Part shown: in pieces, positions 25,215 to 34,910 of the stretch | How positions within the stretch are numbered: the stretch's first letter is position 1 | Layout: each line of letters starts with the position of its first letter | From: Saccharothrix sp. HUAS TT1 | GTDB taxonomy: Bacteria > Actinomycetota > Actinomycetes > Mycobacteriales > Pseudonocardiaceae | Direction of reading: 5' to 3' | Assembly: GCF_040744945.1 (NCBI RefSeq) | Contig: NZ_CP160453.1 | Coordinates: 7,688,001 to 7,752,000 of the forward strand | DNA: 64,000 bases | Program-made: the position numbers and the translations under genes | The notes under the pieces: generated by a model | Told to the model about the DNA's origin: nothing | The model's database searches: none | Seen by the model: only the letters and a program-made list of their open reading frames with translations

Positions 25215-25503
25215 CCGTCGCCGCGCCGTACAGGCCCGCCACGATCACGCACACCAGGAAGAACACCGCGAACGCGAACCCGGTCGAGCCGCGGGCGACC
25301 AGGGCGAAGACCAGGCCGGCGGCCAGGAAGCCGTTGTAGAGGCCCTGGTTGGCGGCCAGCACCTTCGACTCGGCGGCGAACTCCGGCGTGGTGCCGAACG
25401 TCGCACGGCCGCGCGGCGTGTTCCAGAGGAACATCTCCAGCACGACGATGTAGAGGTGGATGGCCGCGACCAGCGCGGTGAGGACGTCTGCGGCGAGCTG
25501 CAC
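25141..25503 (-). CDS. DUF1304 family membrane protein
   Basis: 120 residues with four predicted helices. It reads VQLAADVLTALVAAIHLYIVVLEMFLW, then LAANQGLYNGFLAAGL, the conserved NQGLYNGFLA core of DUF1304, and ends in a hydrophobic segment. The family has no assigned function. GTG at 25503 has TACGCT eight bases upstream on its strand, so a leaderless mRNA is likely. The 3' end overlaps the YibE/F gene on the other strand; the conserved family core lies outside the overlap, which supports both genes being real. Confidence 0.8.
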   Translation of the reverse strand: MQLAADVLTALVAAIHLYIVVLEMFLWNTPRGRATFGTTPEFAAESKVLAANQGLYNGFLAAGLVFALVARGSTGFAFAVFFLVCVIVAGLYGAATVSRRILVVQSAPAAIALALVLLAR

Positions 25504-25578
25504 GGTCGGTGAGCGTAGCGACGCGCGCCCGGCGGACCGCGAGCGCCGTGCGCGGGCGCGACCGGGGATAATCACCGG

Positions 25579-26442
25579 GTGGGACGGATCCGGAGAGCCG
25601 ACGGGACCATCAGCCGTGAGGTCGACTCGGGCATCGCGGAACTGGTGCCGGACCCGGACGTGCCGCGGGCGTGGATGCTGCGCCTGAACGGCACACCGCA
25701 GTCGCACGTCGACCTGGACGACCCCGCGCACCTGGAGTTCGAGTACCTGCGCCGGCTCGGCCACGTCGCCGACCTGGTCGCGCCGGGCAGCGAGCCGATC
25801 AGGGCGCTGCACCTCGGTGGCGGCGCGTTCACGCTGCCCCGGTACATCGCGGTGACGCGACCGCGGTCCAGCCAGCAGGTGGTGGAGATCGACGCGGCGC
25901 TGATCGACCTGGTCCGCGGCGTGCTGCCGCTGGACCGCAACTGGCGGCTGCGGATCCGCAACGGCGACGCGCGGGCGGTGCTGGCGAAGGCGCCGGAGGA
26001 CGCGTTCGACCTGGTGGTGACCGACGTGTTCGCCGGGGCGCGGACGCCCGCGCACCTGACGTCGGTCGAGTTCGTCGCGCTGGCGTCACGCGCGCTGCGC
26101 GCCGGTGGCGTGTACGCGGCCAACATCGGCGACGGCGGCAAGCTGGCGTTCGCCAAGGCCCAGGCCGCGACCGTCCGCGCGGTGTTCCCGCACGTGTGCG
26201 TGCTGGCCGAGCCGGGCGTGTTCCGGGGCAGGCGGTTCGGCAACTTCGTGATCGTCGGGTCGCGCGCGGCGCTGCCGGTGGCGGCGTTGACCAGGCTGAC
26301 GGCGGGTGACCCGTTCCCGGGGCGGGTGGAGCACGACGCCTCGCTGACCAGGTTCATCGGCGGCGTGCCGGCGACGACGGACGCGACCGCCACCCAGTCC
26401 CCCGCACCGCCGAAGGGCACCTGGGGCCTCCCCGACGACTGA
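25579..26442 (+). CDS. Spermidine-synthase-like methyltransferase-fold protein
   Basis: 287 residues. The Rossmann-like core begins ALHLGGGAFTLPRYIAV (about 77-93), then VVEIDAALIDLVRG (about 100, the acidic residue that holds the cosubstrate) and FDLVVTDVFAGARTPAHLTS (about 140), where spermidine synthases have DSTDP. The lack of the DSTDP motif and of the N-terminal polyamine gate suggests a related protein with another function, common in actinobacteria. GTG at 25579 follows GATAAT (25567-25572) by six bases and has no ribosome site, so the transcript is probably leaderless. A 13-bp direct repeat GACTGACCCCGTC (26437 and 26450) spans the stop codon. Confidence 0.82.
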   Translation: MGRIRRADGTISREVDSGIAELVPDPDVPRAWMLRLNGTPQSHVDLDDPAHLEFEYLRRLGHVADLVAPGSEPIRALHLGGGAFTLPRYIAVTRPRSSQQVVEIDAALIDLVRGVLPLDRNWRLRIRNGDARAVLAKAPEDAFDLVVTDVFAGARTPAHLTSVEFVALASRALRAGGVYAANIGDGGKLAFAKAQAATVRAVFPHVCVLAEPGVFRGRRFGNFVIVGSRAALPVAALTRLTAGDPFPGRVEHDASLTRFIGGVPATTDATATQSPAPPKGTWGLPDD

Positions 26443-26586
26443 CCCCGTCGACTGACCCCGTCGAACGACCTCCCGCCGGCCGCCCCGTGCCCCGGACGAC
26501 CCTGTCGGCTCACTGGTCGCGCGGCCATCATCGGCATCCGCCGTGGCCCGTCCGCGTGACGCGGCCGGAGACGTTCAGGAGGGGCG

Positions 26587-26872
26587 ATGCCCGGGGGGAA
26601 GGTCGTCGGCTCGCCGCGCGGCGACGTGGTGGAGCGGATCGGCGGGCGGGAGGTGCCCGACCCGTACCGGGTGCTGGAGGACCCCGACGCGCCGGAGACC
26701 GCCCGGTGGCGCGACGGGCAGGCCGAGCTGTTCGACCGGGCCGGTCGTCGGCACGGTGCTGTTCGCGGTGGCGGCGGCGATCCGGCCGGCGGTCTTCGCC
26801 GCCTGCCTGCTGTCCCCGCTCAAGGGGGTGGACACCAGGCCCCCGGTCGCGGGGACCGCCGCGCACGACTGA
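26587..26872 (+). pseudogene. Prolyl oligopeptidase N-terminal remnant joined to another fragment
   Basis: From an ATG with a strong GGAGGGGCG site, residues about 13-52 read VVERIGGREVPDPYRVLEDP and DAPETARWRDGQAELFDRAG. This is the start of S9A prolyl oligopeptidase propeller domains (pattern VPDPYRWLEDPDSPETRAW). After about 26745 the match stops and another frame reads a hydrophobic GTVLFAVAAAIRPAVFAACL ending PVAGTAAHD and a stop. The remainder of an S9 enzyme (about 650 residues) is absent. It looks like a deletion fusing two broken genes; the second piece is not recognised. Confidence 0.62.
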
Positions 26873-26889
26873 CCGGGGAGCCCCTGGTC

Positions 26890-27522
26890 TCAGTCGCCGT
26901 CGTTGAGCGTGGAGACGAAGCGGGAGACGGCTTCCGGGGTCAGCTTCTGCGCCAGCCGGCCCGTCGGGGCCATCGAGCCGAGCCGGTAGAGCGGGCGGTC
27001 GGCCGCCGCCAGGCCGCGGGCCTCCGAGCGCAGCTGCGCGACCAGCAGCTCGGAGAACACCAGGCCCGGCGCGTCGCCGCGACCGGCCAGCACGTCGGCC
27101 AGCCTGCGCAGCGGCAGCACGCCCTGCTCCCGGCCGCCGGTGCCGGCGTAGATCGCCAGCGCCAGGTTGATCGCCTTGCCGCCGCCGCGGACGAACAGGC
27201 CGACCGTGCGGGCGCCGCGCACGTCGGTCACCAGCAGGTCGAGCTGGTCGGCGGTGTGCAGGTCCACCGAACGCGTGCCGAAGGCGCGCACGGACAGCAC
27301 GTTGCCCTCCAGCCACACCCGCCGCCGCGCCTCCGACCACGCCAGCAGCAGCAGCGGCACGGCGAACACCGCCGCCGTGACCAGGCCGGCGGTGCGGCCC
27401 GCGAGCAGCCCCAGCAACCCGCCGAACGCGGCGGCGACGATCAGCGCGCCGAGCGCGACCGTCCGGGCGCGCTTGCGCACCGCCTTCGGGTCGAGCAGGT
27501 CAAGGGCAGTCCGCTCGCTCAC
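26890..27522 (-). CDS. Membrane-anchored protein of unknown function, coupled to hisS
   Basis: 210 residues. Two adjacent hydrophobic helices (about 22-65, [20 protein letters not shown] and [17 protein letters not shown]) form a hairpin. The rest is a soluble domain beginning [23 protein letters not shown], which reads like a PH-like fold of the kind seen in bacterial PH-domain membrane proteins. I do not recognise a named family. Its GTG overlaps the hisS stop (GTGA), so it is translated with the synthetase. Orthologues of this neighbour pair would show whether the link is functional. Confidence 0.7.
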   Translation of the reverse strand: MSERTALDLLDPKAVRKRARTVALGALIVAAAFGGLLGLLAGRTAGLVTAAVFAVPLLLLAWSEARRRVWLEGNVLSVRAFGTRSVDLHTADQLDLLVTDVRGARTVGLFVRGGGKAINLALAIYAGTGGREQGVLPLRRLADVLAGRGDAPGLVFSELLVAQLRSEARGLAAADRPLYRLGSMAPTGRLAQKLTPEAVSRFVSTLNDGD

Positions 27523-28799
27523 CGGCCCAACGCCTCCAGCACCGACGTCACCACGTCCGCCAAGGGCACCTCGCGCTGGTCCCCCGACGACAACTCCTTC
27601 AGCTGCACGACCCCGGCCTCGATGTCGCGCTCGCCCAGCACGAGCGCGAAGCGCGCGCCCGACCGGTCCGCGCCCTTCATCGCGCCCTTGAGCCCCTTGC
27701 CGCCGTACGACAGGTCGAACCGCACCCCGGCCGCGCGCAACGGCGCGGACAGCGCCACCAGGCGCGCCTTGGCCACCTCGCCCAGCGGCACGCCGTACAC
27801 GTCGCACCGCGTCACGTCGCCCGGCGTCACGCCCTCGACCTGGCACGCCAGCAGCGCCCGGTCCACGCCGAGGCCGAACCCGACCCCGGACAGCGGCTGC
27901 CCGCCCAGCTGCTCCATCAACCCGTCGTAGCGCCCGCCGCCGCCGATGCCGGACTGCGCGCCCAGGCCGTCGTGCACGAACTCGAACGTCGTCTTGGTGT
28001 AGTAGTCCAGGCCGCGCACCATCCGCGGGTTCTCCGCGAACTCCACGCCCAGGTCGTCCAGGTAGCCCTTCACCTGCTCGTAGTGCGCCAGCGACTCGGC
28101 CGACAGGTGGTCGACCATCAGCGGCGCGTCGGCGACCAGCTCCCGCACCTCGGGGCGCTTGTCGTCCAGCACCCGCAACGGGTTCAGCTCGGCCCGCCGC
28201 CGGGTGTCGTCGTCCAGCGGCAGCTCCGCCAGGAACGCCCGCAGCTTCTCCCGGTACTGCGGGCGGCACGTGGCGTCGCCCAGCGACGTCAGCTCCAGCC
28301 GGAACCCGGTCAGCCCGAGCGACCGGAACCCCGCGTCGGCCACCGCGATGACCTCGGCGTCCAGCGCCGGGTCGTCCACCCCGACCGCCTCGACGCCGAC
28401 CTGGTGGAACTGCCGGTAGCGGCCCGCCTGCGGCTGCTCGGCGCGGAAGAACTGCCCGGCGTAGGCCAGCTTCACCGGCAGCTGGCCGCGGTCGAGGCCG
28501 TGCTCGATGACGGCGCGCATCACGCCCGCCGTGCCCTCGGGCCGCAGCGTGATGGACCGGCCGCCGCGGTCGGTGAACGTGTACATCTCCTTGCTCACCA
28601 CGTCGGTCGACTCGCCGACGCCGCGCGCGAACAGCGCGGTGTCCTCGAACACCGGCAGCTCGACGTAGCCGTAACCGGCGCGGCGGGCGGACTCCACGAG
28701 CGCGTCGCGGACCGCGAGGAACGACGCGGAGGTGGGCGGGAAGTAGTCCGGCACGCCCTTGGGTGCGGCGAACGGGGTCGTGGAAGGCGTGGTCGTCAC
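27519..28799 (-). CDS. hisS: Histidyl-tRNA synthetase
   Basis: 426 residues, class II synthetase. Near the N-terminus it reads [13 protein letters not shown] and [19 protein letters not shown]. Motif 2 is [21 protein letters not shown]; the histidine-specific motif is [17 protein letters not shown] (HisA-type), followed by GGGGRYDGL and motif 3 [13 protein letters not shown]. The C-terminal alpha/beta anticodon domain starts about residue 330. GTG at 28799 is chosen because GAGGA lies about ten bases before it. The gene lies between the glyoxalase-II-like gene and a membrane protein gene, the same order hisS-glyoxalase-cyclophilin-relA as in M. tuberculosis. Confidence 0.95.
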   Translation of the reverse strand: MTTTPSTTPFAAPKGVPDYFPPTSASFLAVRDALVESARRAGYGYVELPVFEDTALFARGVGESTDVVSKEMYTFTDRGGRSITLRPEGTAGVMRAVIEHGLDRGQLPVKLAYAGQFFRAEQPQAGRYRQFHQVGVEAVGVDDPALDAEVIAVADAGFRSLGLTGFRLELTSLGDATCRPQYREKLRAFLAELPLDDDTRRRAELNPLRVLDDKRPEVRELVADAPLMVDHLSAESLAHYEQVKGYLDDLGVEFAENPRMVRGLDYYTKTTFEFVHDGLGAQSGIGGGGRYDGLMEQLGGQPLSGVGFGLGVDRALLACQVEGVTPGDVTRCDVYGVPLGEVAKARLVALSAPLRAAGVRFDLSYGGKGLKGAMKGADRSGARFALVLGERDIEAGVVQLKELSSGDQREVPLADVVTSVLEALGR

Positions 28800-28804
28800 T
28801 GTTC

Positions 28805-29509
28805 TCAGAGTCCTCGGTGAGGTGCGGCCGGGGCGTCGGGGGTGCCCAGTTCCCGCAGGAACGGGTTGCTCGCGCGCTCGCGGCCGATGGTCGTCGTTGG
28901 CCCGTGGCCGGGCAGCACCACCGTGTCGTCGGCCAGCGTCAGCACCTTGGTGCGCAGCGACGTCAGCATCTCGCGGTGGTTGCCGCCCGGCAGGTCGGTG
29001 CGCCCGATGGAGCCGGCGAAGAGGGTGTCGCCGGACAGCACGAGCCGTCCGCCCTCCCCGGTGCCGGCGCGGAACATCACCGACCCGCCGGTATGGCCCG
29101 GTGTGTGGTCGACGGTCAGCTTCAGGCCGGCCAGGTCCAGCTCGGCGCCGTCGGCCAGCTCGCGCACCTCGCGCGGCTCCCGCAGCTCCAGGTCGCCGCC
29201 GAAGAAGGAGGCCCTGGAGTGGGCGCTCATGCCCTTGAGCGGGTCGGCGAGCATCGCGCGGTCGTCGGGGTGGATCCAGGCCGGGATGTCGTTGCCGTCG
29301 CAGACGGGCGCGACGGAGAACGTGTGGTCGAAGTGCCCGTGCGTCAGCAGCACGGCGACCGGTGAGAGCCGGTGCTCGCGCAGGACCTCGGCGATCGGCT
29401 CGGCCGCGTCCTGGCCGGGGTCGACCACCACGCACGCCTCGCCCGCGCCCGCGGCCAGCACGAAGCAGTTGGCCTGGAGGGCGCCGACCGGGAACCCGAT
29501 CACCAGCAC
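28805..29509 (-). CDS. MBL-fold hydrolase (glyoxalase II-like, Rv2581c type)
   Basis: 234 residues. Metallo-beta-lactamase fold with [10 protein letters not shown] (HxHxDH, about residue 56), HTPGHTGGS (third His, about 135), LSGDTLF (Asp bridging the metals) and VLPGHGPTT at the end. These bind two metal ions and hydrolyse a thioester, typically S-lactoyl or related. The short form without the C-terminal helical domain fits bacterial hydroxyacylglutathione-hydrolase-like proteins; actinomycetes use mycothiol, so a mycothiol thioester is plausible. GTG at 29509 follows GAGGTCATCCC, which favours it over the ATG at 29530. Five bases separate its stop from the hisS start, so the two are co-transcribed. 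Confidence 0.9.
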   Translation of the reverse strand: MLVIGFPVGALQANCFVLAAGAGEACVVVDPGQDAAEPIAEVLREHRLSPVAVLLTHGHFDHTFSVAPVCDGNDIPAWIHPDDRAMLADPLKGMSAHSRASFFGGDLELREPREVRELADGAELDLAGLKLTVDHTPGHTGGSVMFRAGTGEGGRLVLSGDTLFAGSIGRTDLPGGNHREMLTSLRTKVLTLADDTVVLPGHGPTTTIGRERASNPFLRELGTPDAPAAPHRGL

Positions 29510-29654
29510 GGGATGACCTCTCGACGGCAACGGATCGACAACGGATCCCTGCGGACCCCGGCGAGCAGCCTATCCGGCATACACCAGTCTCATGCGCGCC
29601 CCCTAGACTGCTCACCGATCGTCGCCGTCGACGCAGAGATCAGGGAGGTTGCAG

Positions 29655-30515
29655 GTGCCGACCAACGTGCAGCGCCGCGAGCAGGCCAAGCGGAAGCTGG
29701 AACGCCAGCTCGTCCGCAGGGCGGAGCGCGCGAAGCGGCGCCGGGTGATCGCCGTGGTCGCGACGGCGGTCACCGTCGTCGTGGTCGCGGGCGGGGTGTA
29801 CTTCCTGGCCACGACCGACTTCAGCGGCACCGGGGACGACGCGGCCGCGGCCAGCTCGACCACCCCGGCCCCGATCGAGATCCCGACCGAGGTCAAGGCG
29901 CTGCCGACCCGGGCGACCCCGATCGCGGACCCCGCGACGTGCGAGTACCGGCCGTCTTCCGAGCCCGCCTCCAAGGAGGGCACGAAGGCCCCCGAGGCGA
30001 GCACCGCCGCCACCGGCGCCGCGACCGCCACCATCAAGGCCAACATCGGCGAGCTGAAGCTGACCCTGGACCGCGCCCTGGCGCCGTGCGCGGTGAACAG
30101 CTTCGTCAGCCTGGCCAAGCAGGGCTACTACGACGGCAGCTCGTGCCACCGCATCGGCACCGAGGGCCTGCAGATGCTGCAGTGCGGCGACCCGACGGGC
30201 ACCGGCTCCGGCGGCCCCGGCTACGCGTTCGACAACGAGACCTGGCCGGAGCTGACCTACGGCCGCGGCTACCTGGCGATGGCGAACGCCGGCGGCACGG
30301 GCGCCGGCGAGGGCACCAACGGCAGCCAGTTCTTCATCGTCTACGGCGACGCGCAGCTCTCGCCCGACTACACGGTCTTCGGCAGCATCGACGAGGCCGG
30401 GCTGAAGCTGGTCGACGAGGTGGCGCGCGCGGGCCACGACGGCTCGTTCGACCCGTCGCCCGGTGGCGGGAAGCCGAACAAGGAAGTGAAGTTCGAGACG
30501 GTCTCGGTCGCCTGA
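29655..30515 (+). CDS. Membrane-anchored cyclophilin-type peptidyl-prolyl isomerase
   Basis: 286 residues, the Rv2582/PpiB type. A basic N-terminus (NVQRREQAKRKLERQLVRRAERAKRR) precedes one membrane helix (about 33-53, VIAVVATAVTVVVVAGGVYF), a Thr/Ala/Pro-rich spacer and then the cyclophilin domain (about 120-286) on the outer side. Cyclophilin landmarks are VNSFVSLAKQGYYDGSSCHR, GTGSGGPGYAFDNE, NGSQFFI and YTVFGSI. It would catalyse proline isomerisation of exported or membrane proteins. GTG at 29655 follows GGGAGG by six bases; a TTG at 29649 is less well placed. It is divergent from the hydrolase gene and ends in a strong terminator. Confidence 0.9.
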   Translation: MPTNVQRREQAKRKLERQLVRRAERAKRRRVIAVVATAVTVVVVAGGVYFLATTDFSGTGDDAAAASSTTPAPIEIPTEVKALPTRATPIADPATCEYRPSSEPASKEGTKAPEASTAATGAATATIKANIGELKLTLDRALAPCAVNSFVSLAKQGYYDGSSCHRIGTEGLQMLQCGDPTGTGSGGPGYAFDNETWPELTYGRGYLAMANAGGTGAGEGTNGSQFFIVYGDAQLSPDYTVFGSIDEAGLKLVDEVARAGHDGSFDPSPGGGKPNKEVKFETVSVA

Positions 30516-30535
30516 CCGACCGGAGCGGACACGCG

Positions 30536-30570
30536 GGGGCCCGGCACTCGGGAGAGGAGTGCCGGGCCCC
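30536..30570 (+). terminator. Strong 14-bp stem terminator after the cyclophilin gene
   Basis: GGGGCCCGGCACTC (30536-30549) and its exact reverse complement GAGTGCCGGGCCCC (30557-30570) enclose a 7-nt loop. It lies 20 bases after the stop and about 100 before the convergent relA stop, so it could serve both genes. Confidence 0.88.
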
Positions 30571-30669
30571 TGTGTCTTCCCCGTCGGTCGGCGCGAGGCC
30601 GACCCGCGCCGATGGTGGCACCGGCTCCTGACGTTTCGCTGACGCGACCGCAGCCGGCGCCGGCTCGCG

Positions 30670-32970
30670 TCAGGAAGCCGACGTCACGCGGTACACGTCG
30701 TACACGCCCTCCACGCTGCGGACCGCCTTCAGCACGTGGCCGAGGTGCTTCGGGTCGCCCATCTCGAACGAGAACCGGCTCACCGCCACCCGGTCCCGCG
30801 ACGTGGTCACCGACGCCGACAGGATGTTGACCTTCTCGTCGGCCAGCACCTTCGTCACGTCGGACAGCAGCCGGTGCCGGTCCAGCGCCTCGACCTGGAT
30901 CGCGACCAGGAACACCGAGGACGACGACGGCGCCCACTCGACGTCCAGCAGCCGTTCGGGGGTCCGCAGCAGCTCGTCGGCGTTGGTGCAGTCGGTCCGG
31001 TGCACGGAGACGCCGCCGCCCCGGGTCACGAAGCCGAGGATGTCGTCACCGGGGACGGGCGTGCAGCAGCGGGCCAGCTTGACCCACACGTCGGCCGCGT
31101 CCTTGACGATGACGCCCGCGTCGCCGGTGACCCGCCTGCGGGCGACCGTGGACGGCGTGGAGCGGTCGGCCAGCTCGTCCTCGGCGTGCTCGACGCCGCC
31201 CAGCTGGGCGACGAGCCGCTGCACGACGTGCCGGGCCGAGGTGTGCCCCTCCCCCACCGCCGCGTACAGCGCCGAGACGTCCGGGTAGTGCAGCTCCTTC
31301 GACAGGGCGCCCATGGAGTCGGCCGACACCAGCCGCTGGAGCGGCAGGCCGACGCGCCTGACCTCCTTGGCGATGGCGTCCTTGCCGATCTCGATGGCCT
31401 CTTCCTTGCGCTCCTTCGCGAACCACTGCTTGATCTTGGCCTTGGCGCGCGGGGAGGCGGCGAAGGACAGCCAGTCGCGGGACGGGCCCGCGCCCTCGGC
31501 CTTCGAGGTGAAGATCTCGATGACCTCGCCGTTCTCCAACTTCCGTTCGAGCGCGACGAGGCGACCGTTGACCCTGGCGCCGATGCAGCGGTGGCCGACC
31601 TCGGTGTGCACGGCGTACGCGAAGTCGACGGGCGTGGACCCGGTCGGCAGCGTGACGACGTCGCCCTTCGGGGTGAACACGAAGATCTCGCGCGCGGCGA
31701 GGTCGAAGCGCAGCGACTCCAGGAACTCGCCGGGGTCCGCGGCCTCCCGCTGCCAGTCGAGGAGCTGGCGCATCCAGGCCATCTCGTCGACCTCGACGCC
31801 CTTGCCGCTGTGCGTGCCGCGCGTCTCCTTGTACCGCCAGTGCGCCGCGATGCCGTACTCGGCGGTGCGGTGCATGTCGTAGGTGCGGATCTGGACTTCC
31901 AGCGGCTTGCCGTCCGGGCCGATCACGGTCGTGTGCAGCGACTGGTAGACGCCGAACCGGGGCTGCGCGATGTAGTCCTTGAACCGGCCGGGCATCGGCT
32001 GCCACAGCGCGTGCACCACGCCCATGGCGGCGTAGCAGTCGCGGACCTCGTCCACCTGGATGCGCACGCCGACCAGGTCGTGGATGTCGTCGAAGTCCCG
32101 GCCGCGCACGATCATCTTCTGGTTGATCGAGTAGTAGTGCTTGGGCCTGCCCTCGACCTTGGCCGTGATCCGGGCGCCCTCCAGCTGCTGCGACAGCTCG
32201 GTGATGACGCCGCCGAGGTAGGTGTCGCGGGACGGCGCGCGGTTGGCCACCAGGCGCACGATCTCGTCGTACTTCTTCGGCTGCAGGATCGCGAAGGCCA
32301 GGTCCTCCAGCTCCCACTTCACCGTCGCCATGCCGAGGCGGTGCGCGAGGGGCGCGAGGACTTCGAGGGTTTCGCGGGCCTTGCGGGCCTGCTTCTCCGG
32401 CGGCAGGAACCGCATGGTGCGCATGTTGTGCAGCCGGTCGGCGAGCTTGATGACCAGGACCCGGGGGTCCTTGGCCATGGCGATGACCATCTTGCGGATG
32501 GTCTCGGCCTCGGCCGCCGCGCCGAGCTTGACCTTGTCGAGCTTGGTCACGCCGTCCACCAGCAGCGCGACCTCGTTGCCGAAGTCGACCCGCAGCTGGT
32601 CCAGCGAGTAGTCGGTGTCCTCGACCGTGTCGTGCAGCAGGGCGGCGACCAGCGTGGTCGTGTCCATGCCCAGCTCGGCGAGGATCGTCGCCACCGCGAG
32701 CGGGTGGGTGATGTAGGGGTCGCCCGACTTCCGCCGCTGGGGCCGGTGCTTCTCCTCGGCCACGTCGTAGGCGTGCTGGAGCAGCGCCAGGTCGGCCTTG
32801 GGGTGCAGGTCGCGGTGGACGGCGGCCAGCGGTTCGAGCACCTGCTTGACCGGCGCGGCGCGCTGGGCGGTGATCCGACGTGCCAGCCGCGCGCGCACGC
32901 GCCTCGTCGCCGACGGCGGCCGCGCGGGCACGGGCTGCGTCGTCTGGGCGGGTTCGGTGTCCTGGCTCAA
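30670..32970 (-). CDS. relA: Bifunctional (p)ppGpp synthetase/hydrolase
   Basis: 766 residues, RSH family. HD hydrolase domain (about 70-220) with HDTVEDTDY and [12 protein letters not shown]; synthetase domain (about 240-410) with the GTP-binding RxKDYIAQP-like [17 protein letters not shown] and [14 protein letters not shown] domain (about 430-500, [30 protein letters not shown]); C-terminal zinc-finger/ACT region. Both activities appear intact. The start codon is TTG at 32970, with GAGGAG eight bases upstream. It controls the stringent response and is syntenic with Rv2583c. It is followed downstream by the convergent cyclophilin gene and preceded by 240 bases with no gene. Confidence 0.95.
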   Translation of the reverse strand: MSQDTEPAQTTQPVPARPPSATRRVRARLARRITAQRAAPVKQVLEPLAAVHRDLHPKADLALLQHAYDVAEEKHRPQRRKSGDPYITHPLAVATILAELGMDTTTLVAALLHDTVEDTDYSLDQLRVDFGNEVALLVDGVTKLDKVKLGAAAEAETIRKMVIAMAKDPRVLVIKLADRLHNMRTMRFLPPEKQARKARETLEVLAPLAHRLGMATVKWELEDLAFAILQPKKYDEIVRLVANRAPSRDTYLGGVITELSQQLEGARITAKVEGRPKHYYSINQKMIVRGRDFDDIHDLVGVRIQVDEVRDCYAAMGVVHALWQPMPGRFKDYIAQPRFGVYQSLHTTVIGPDGKPLEVQIRTYDMHRTAEYGIAAHWRYKETRGTHSGKGVEVDEMAWMRQLLDWQREAADPGEFLESLRFDLAAREIFVFTPKGDVVTLPTGSTPVDFAYAVHTEVGHRCIGARVNGRLVALERKLENGEVIEIFTSKAEGAGPSRDWLSFAASPRAKAKIKQWFAKERKEEAIEIGKDAIAKEVRRVGLPLQRLVSADSMGALSKELHYPDVSALYAAVGEGHTSARHVVQRLVAQLGGVEHAEDELADRSTPSTVARRRVTGDAGVIVKDAADVWVKLARCCTPVPGDDILGFVTRGGGVSVHRTDCTNADELLRTPERLLDVEWAPSSSSVFLVAIQVEALDRHRLLSDVTKVLADEKVNILSASVTTSRDRVAVSRFSFEMGDPKHLGHVLKAVRSVEGVYDVYRVTSAS

Positions 32971-33212
32971 CCACGCTCCTCGGGTCTAGGAACCGAGGAT
33001 AACTCCGTTGGGCCGCCGGCTCCGGCGGCGAGCCGATGAGCGGTGCGGTTCACACGACGAGCAGCACCCGCCGTTCAGCGCGACGGGTCGGTCGGCACCC
33101 CTTTCACCAGCGTGAACGCGGTCGGCGCACCGGTGTGCCGCCACTCGGCCGCCGACGTCGCGTCCGACCGTCGTGCAGGCGCACCAGTTCTGCGGAATGA
33201 CTACCCACCGTG
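32971..33212. other. Non-coding leader region of relA
   Basis: About 240 bases between the relA start and the apt stop. A weak plus-strand ORF is present but has no recognisable features. It presumably carries the relA promoter. No attenuator or stringent-response leader RNA was recognised. Confidence 0.35.
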
Positions 33213-33731
33213 TCAGACGGTGAGCAGTGCGTGAACCTCGTGGCCCTTGAGCCGTTCACGGCCGCCGAGGCCGGGGATCTCCAGCACCACGGACACGCCC
33301 GTCACCACGCCACCGGCGCGTTCGACCAGCTCGCACGCCGCCGCCGCGGTGCCGCCGGTCGCGAGCACGTCGTCTACCACGACGACGCGCTGACCAGGCG
33401 TGATGGCTTCGGCGGGCAGCTCCAGCGTCGCCGTCCCGTACTCCAGGTCGTACGACACGCGGTGGGCCACGGCGGGCAGCTTGCCGGGCTTGCGCAGCGG
33501 CACGACGCCGTAGTGCCAGCCGTAGCCGAGCGCGGCCCCGAGCAGGAAGCCGCGCGACTCGATCGCGGCGACGACCTGGGTGTCCGGGTGGATCTCGTCC
33601 TGCAGGGCGTCGACCACCGAGCGCAGCGCGTCCGGGTCGGCCAGGACGGGCGTGAGGTCCCGGAACACGACCCCCGGCAGGGGGAAGTCCGGGACCTCAC
33701 GCAGCAGCCCTAGGGCGCGGTCCAGCTTCAA
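33213..33731 (-). CDS. apt: Adenine phosphoribosyltransferase
   Basis: 172 residues, normal length. The PRPP-binding loop is VVVVDDVLATGGTA (about 112-125), and VAAIESRGFLLGAALGY and VPLRKPGKLP are other family signatures. It salvages adenine to AMP with PRPP. TTG at 33731 overlaps the secF stop (TTGA), so the gene is translationally coupled to the Sec genes; apt following secD-secF is a common actinobacterial arrangement, ahead of relA. The C-terminus reads RLKGHEVHALLTV, the family's usual end. Confidence 0.92.
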   Translation of the reverse strand: MKLDRALGLLREVPDFPLPGVVFRDLTPVLADPDALRSVVDALQDEIHPDTQVVAAIESRGFLLGAALGYGWHYGVVPLRKPGKLPAVAHRVSYDLEYGTATLELPAEAITPGQRVVVVDDVLATGGTAAAACELVERAGGVVTGVSVVLEIPGLGGRERLKGHEVHALLTV

Positions 33732-34909
33732 CGGTGCTTCTTGCCCGTCGGGCGGCGCCGCGCGTCACTGGCCTTGCCGGTCCGCGAGGGCACGCCCGCC
33801 GCGGCCGCCATGGCCTTCTCCTTGCGCAGCTCGGCCTGCAACGACTCGTCGTCCGTGGACTCCACGATGTCGCCGCCGTTGATGGCCTCGCCACCCGCCC
33901 TGCGGGCCAGGTTGTCCCGGCGCGCCTGCACCCGGGCCGCCTGGGCCTTGTACCGGCTGTCGCGCATCTTCAGGTCCACCGCGACCGGGGTCGCGATGTA
34001 GATGGACGACAGCGCGCCGATGACGATGCCGGTGAGCTGCACGAGCGCCAGGTCCTTCAGCGTGCCGACGCCGAGCAGGCCGACGCCGATCGCCAGCAGG
34101 CCCAGCACCGGCAGCACCGCGATCAGCGAGGTGTTGATCGAGCGCATCAGGGTCTGGTTGACCGCCAGGTTCGCGGCCTCGCCGTAGGTGCGGCGGGTGA
34201 GGCCGAGCAGGCCGCGGGTGTTCTCCCGGACCTTGTCGAACACCACCACCGTGTCGTACAGCGAGAAGCCGAGGATGGTGAGCAGGCCGATCACCGTCGC
34301 CGGCGAGACCTCGAAGCCGACGATCGAGTACACGCCGGCCGTGATCAGCACGTCGTGCAGCACCGCGACGAGCGCGGCGATCGCCATCGACAGCTCGAAG
34401 TACAGCGCCAGGAAGATCATCACCGCGACGAAGAACACCAGGAGCGCGATCAGCGCCTGGCCGGTGATCTCACTGCCCCACGAGGCGGACACGGCGCTGT
34501 CGCTGATGGCGTCGACGCCGCCGTTGGGCTGGAGGTCGTCGTTCAGCGTGGTCTTGAGCTTCAGGACCTCGTCGGCGTTCAGCGTCTCCGACCGGATCTG
34601 GATGGTCGCCGCGTCACCGGTGCCGACGGTCTGCGTGGCGGCCGGCTCCTTGCCGAGGGCCTTCTCGAACGACTCCTTGGCCTCGTCGATGCCGATCGCC
34701 CCGGAGGAGCTGATCGCGGGCAGCTGGATGCGCGTGCCACCGGTGAAGTCGATGCCCCGGTTGAAGCCCTTGAACACGATCGACGCGATGCAGATCAGCA
34801 GGATCAGGCCGAACAGCGCGTACCACCGCTTGCGCTTGCCGACGATGTCGAACGCGCCGTTGCCGACGTAGAGCCGCTGGAAAACGTTGCGCTTCTTCGC
34901 CTCGGCCAC
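33728..34909 (-). CDS. secF: Protein translocase subunit SecF
   Basis: 393 residues, inner-membrane component that with SecD pulls exported proteins through SecYEG using the proton gradient. Six helices are visible; the N-terminal part reads RWYALFGLILLICIASIVF then GFNRGIDFTGGTRI, the SecF signature. The periplasmic P1-like domain follows, and the helical core has GFSLYDTVVVFDKVRENTR, the conserved D-TVVV-DRIREN motif. A C-terminal cytoplasmic tail of about 75 residues is basic and Ala-rich. One base separates its GTG from the secD stop; its stop overlaps the apt TTG. Confidence 0.95.
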   Translation of the reverse strand: MAEAKKRNVFQRLYVGNGAFDIVGKRKRWYALFGLILLICIASIVFKGFNRGIDFTGGTRIQLPAISSSGAIGIDEAKESFEKALGKEPAATQTVGTGDAATIQIRSETLNADEVLKLKTTLNDDLQPNGGVDAISDSAVSASWGSEITGQALIALLVFFVAVMIFLALYFELSMAIAALVAVLHDVLITAGVYSIVGFEVSPATVIGLLTILGFSLYDTVVVFDKVRENTRGLLGLTRRTYGEAANLAVNQTLMRSINTSLIAVLPVLGLLAIGVGLLGVGTLKDLALVQLTGIVIGALSSIYIATPVAVDLKMRDSRYKAQAARVQARRDNLARRAGGEAINGGDIVESTDDESLQAELRKEKAMAAAAGVPSRTGKASDARRRPTGKKHR

Positions 34910-34910
34910 G

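Noticed and set aside
26437..26462. 13-bp direct repeat GACTGACCCCGTC across a stop codon as a regulatory site
   Set aside because: Only two copies, next to each other, at a gene end; most likely a slippage duplication without function.
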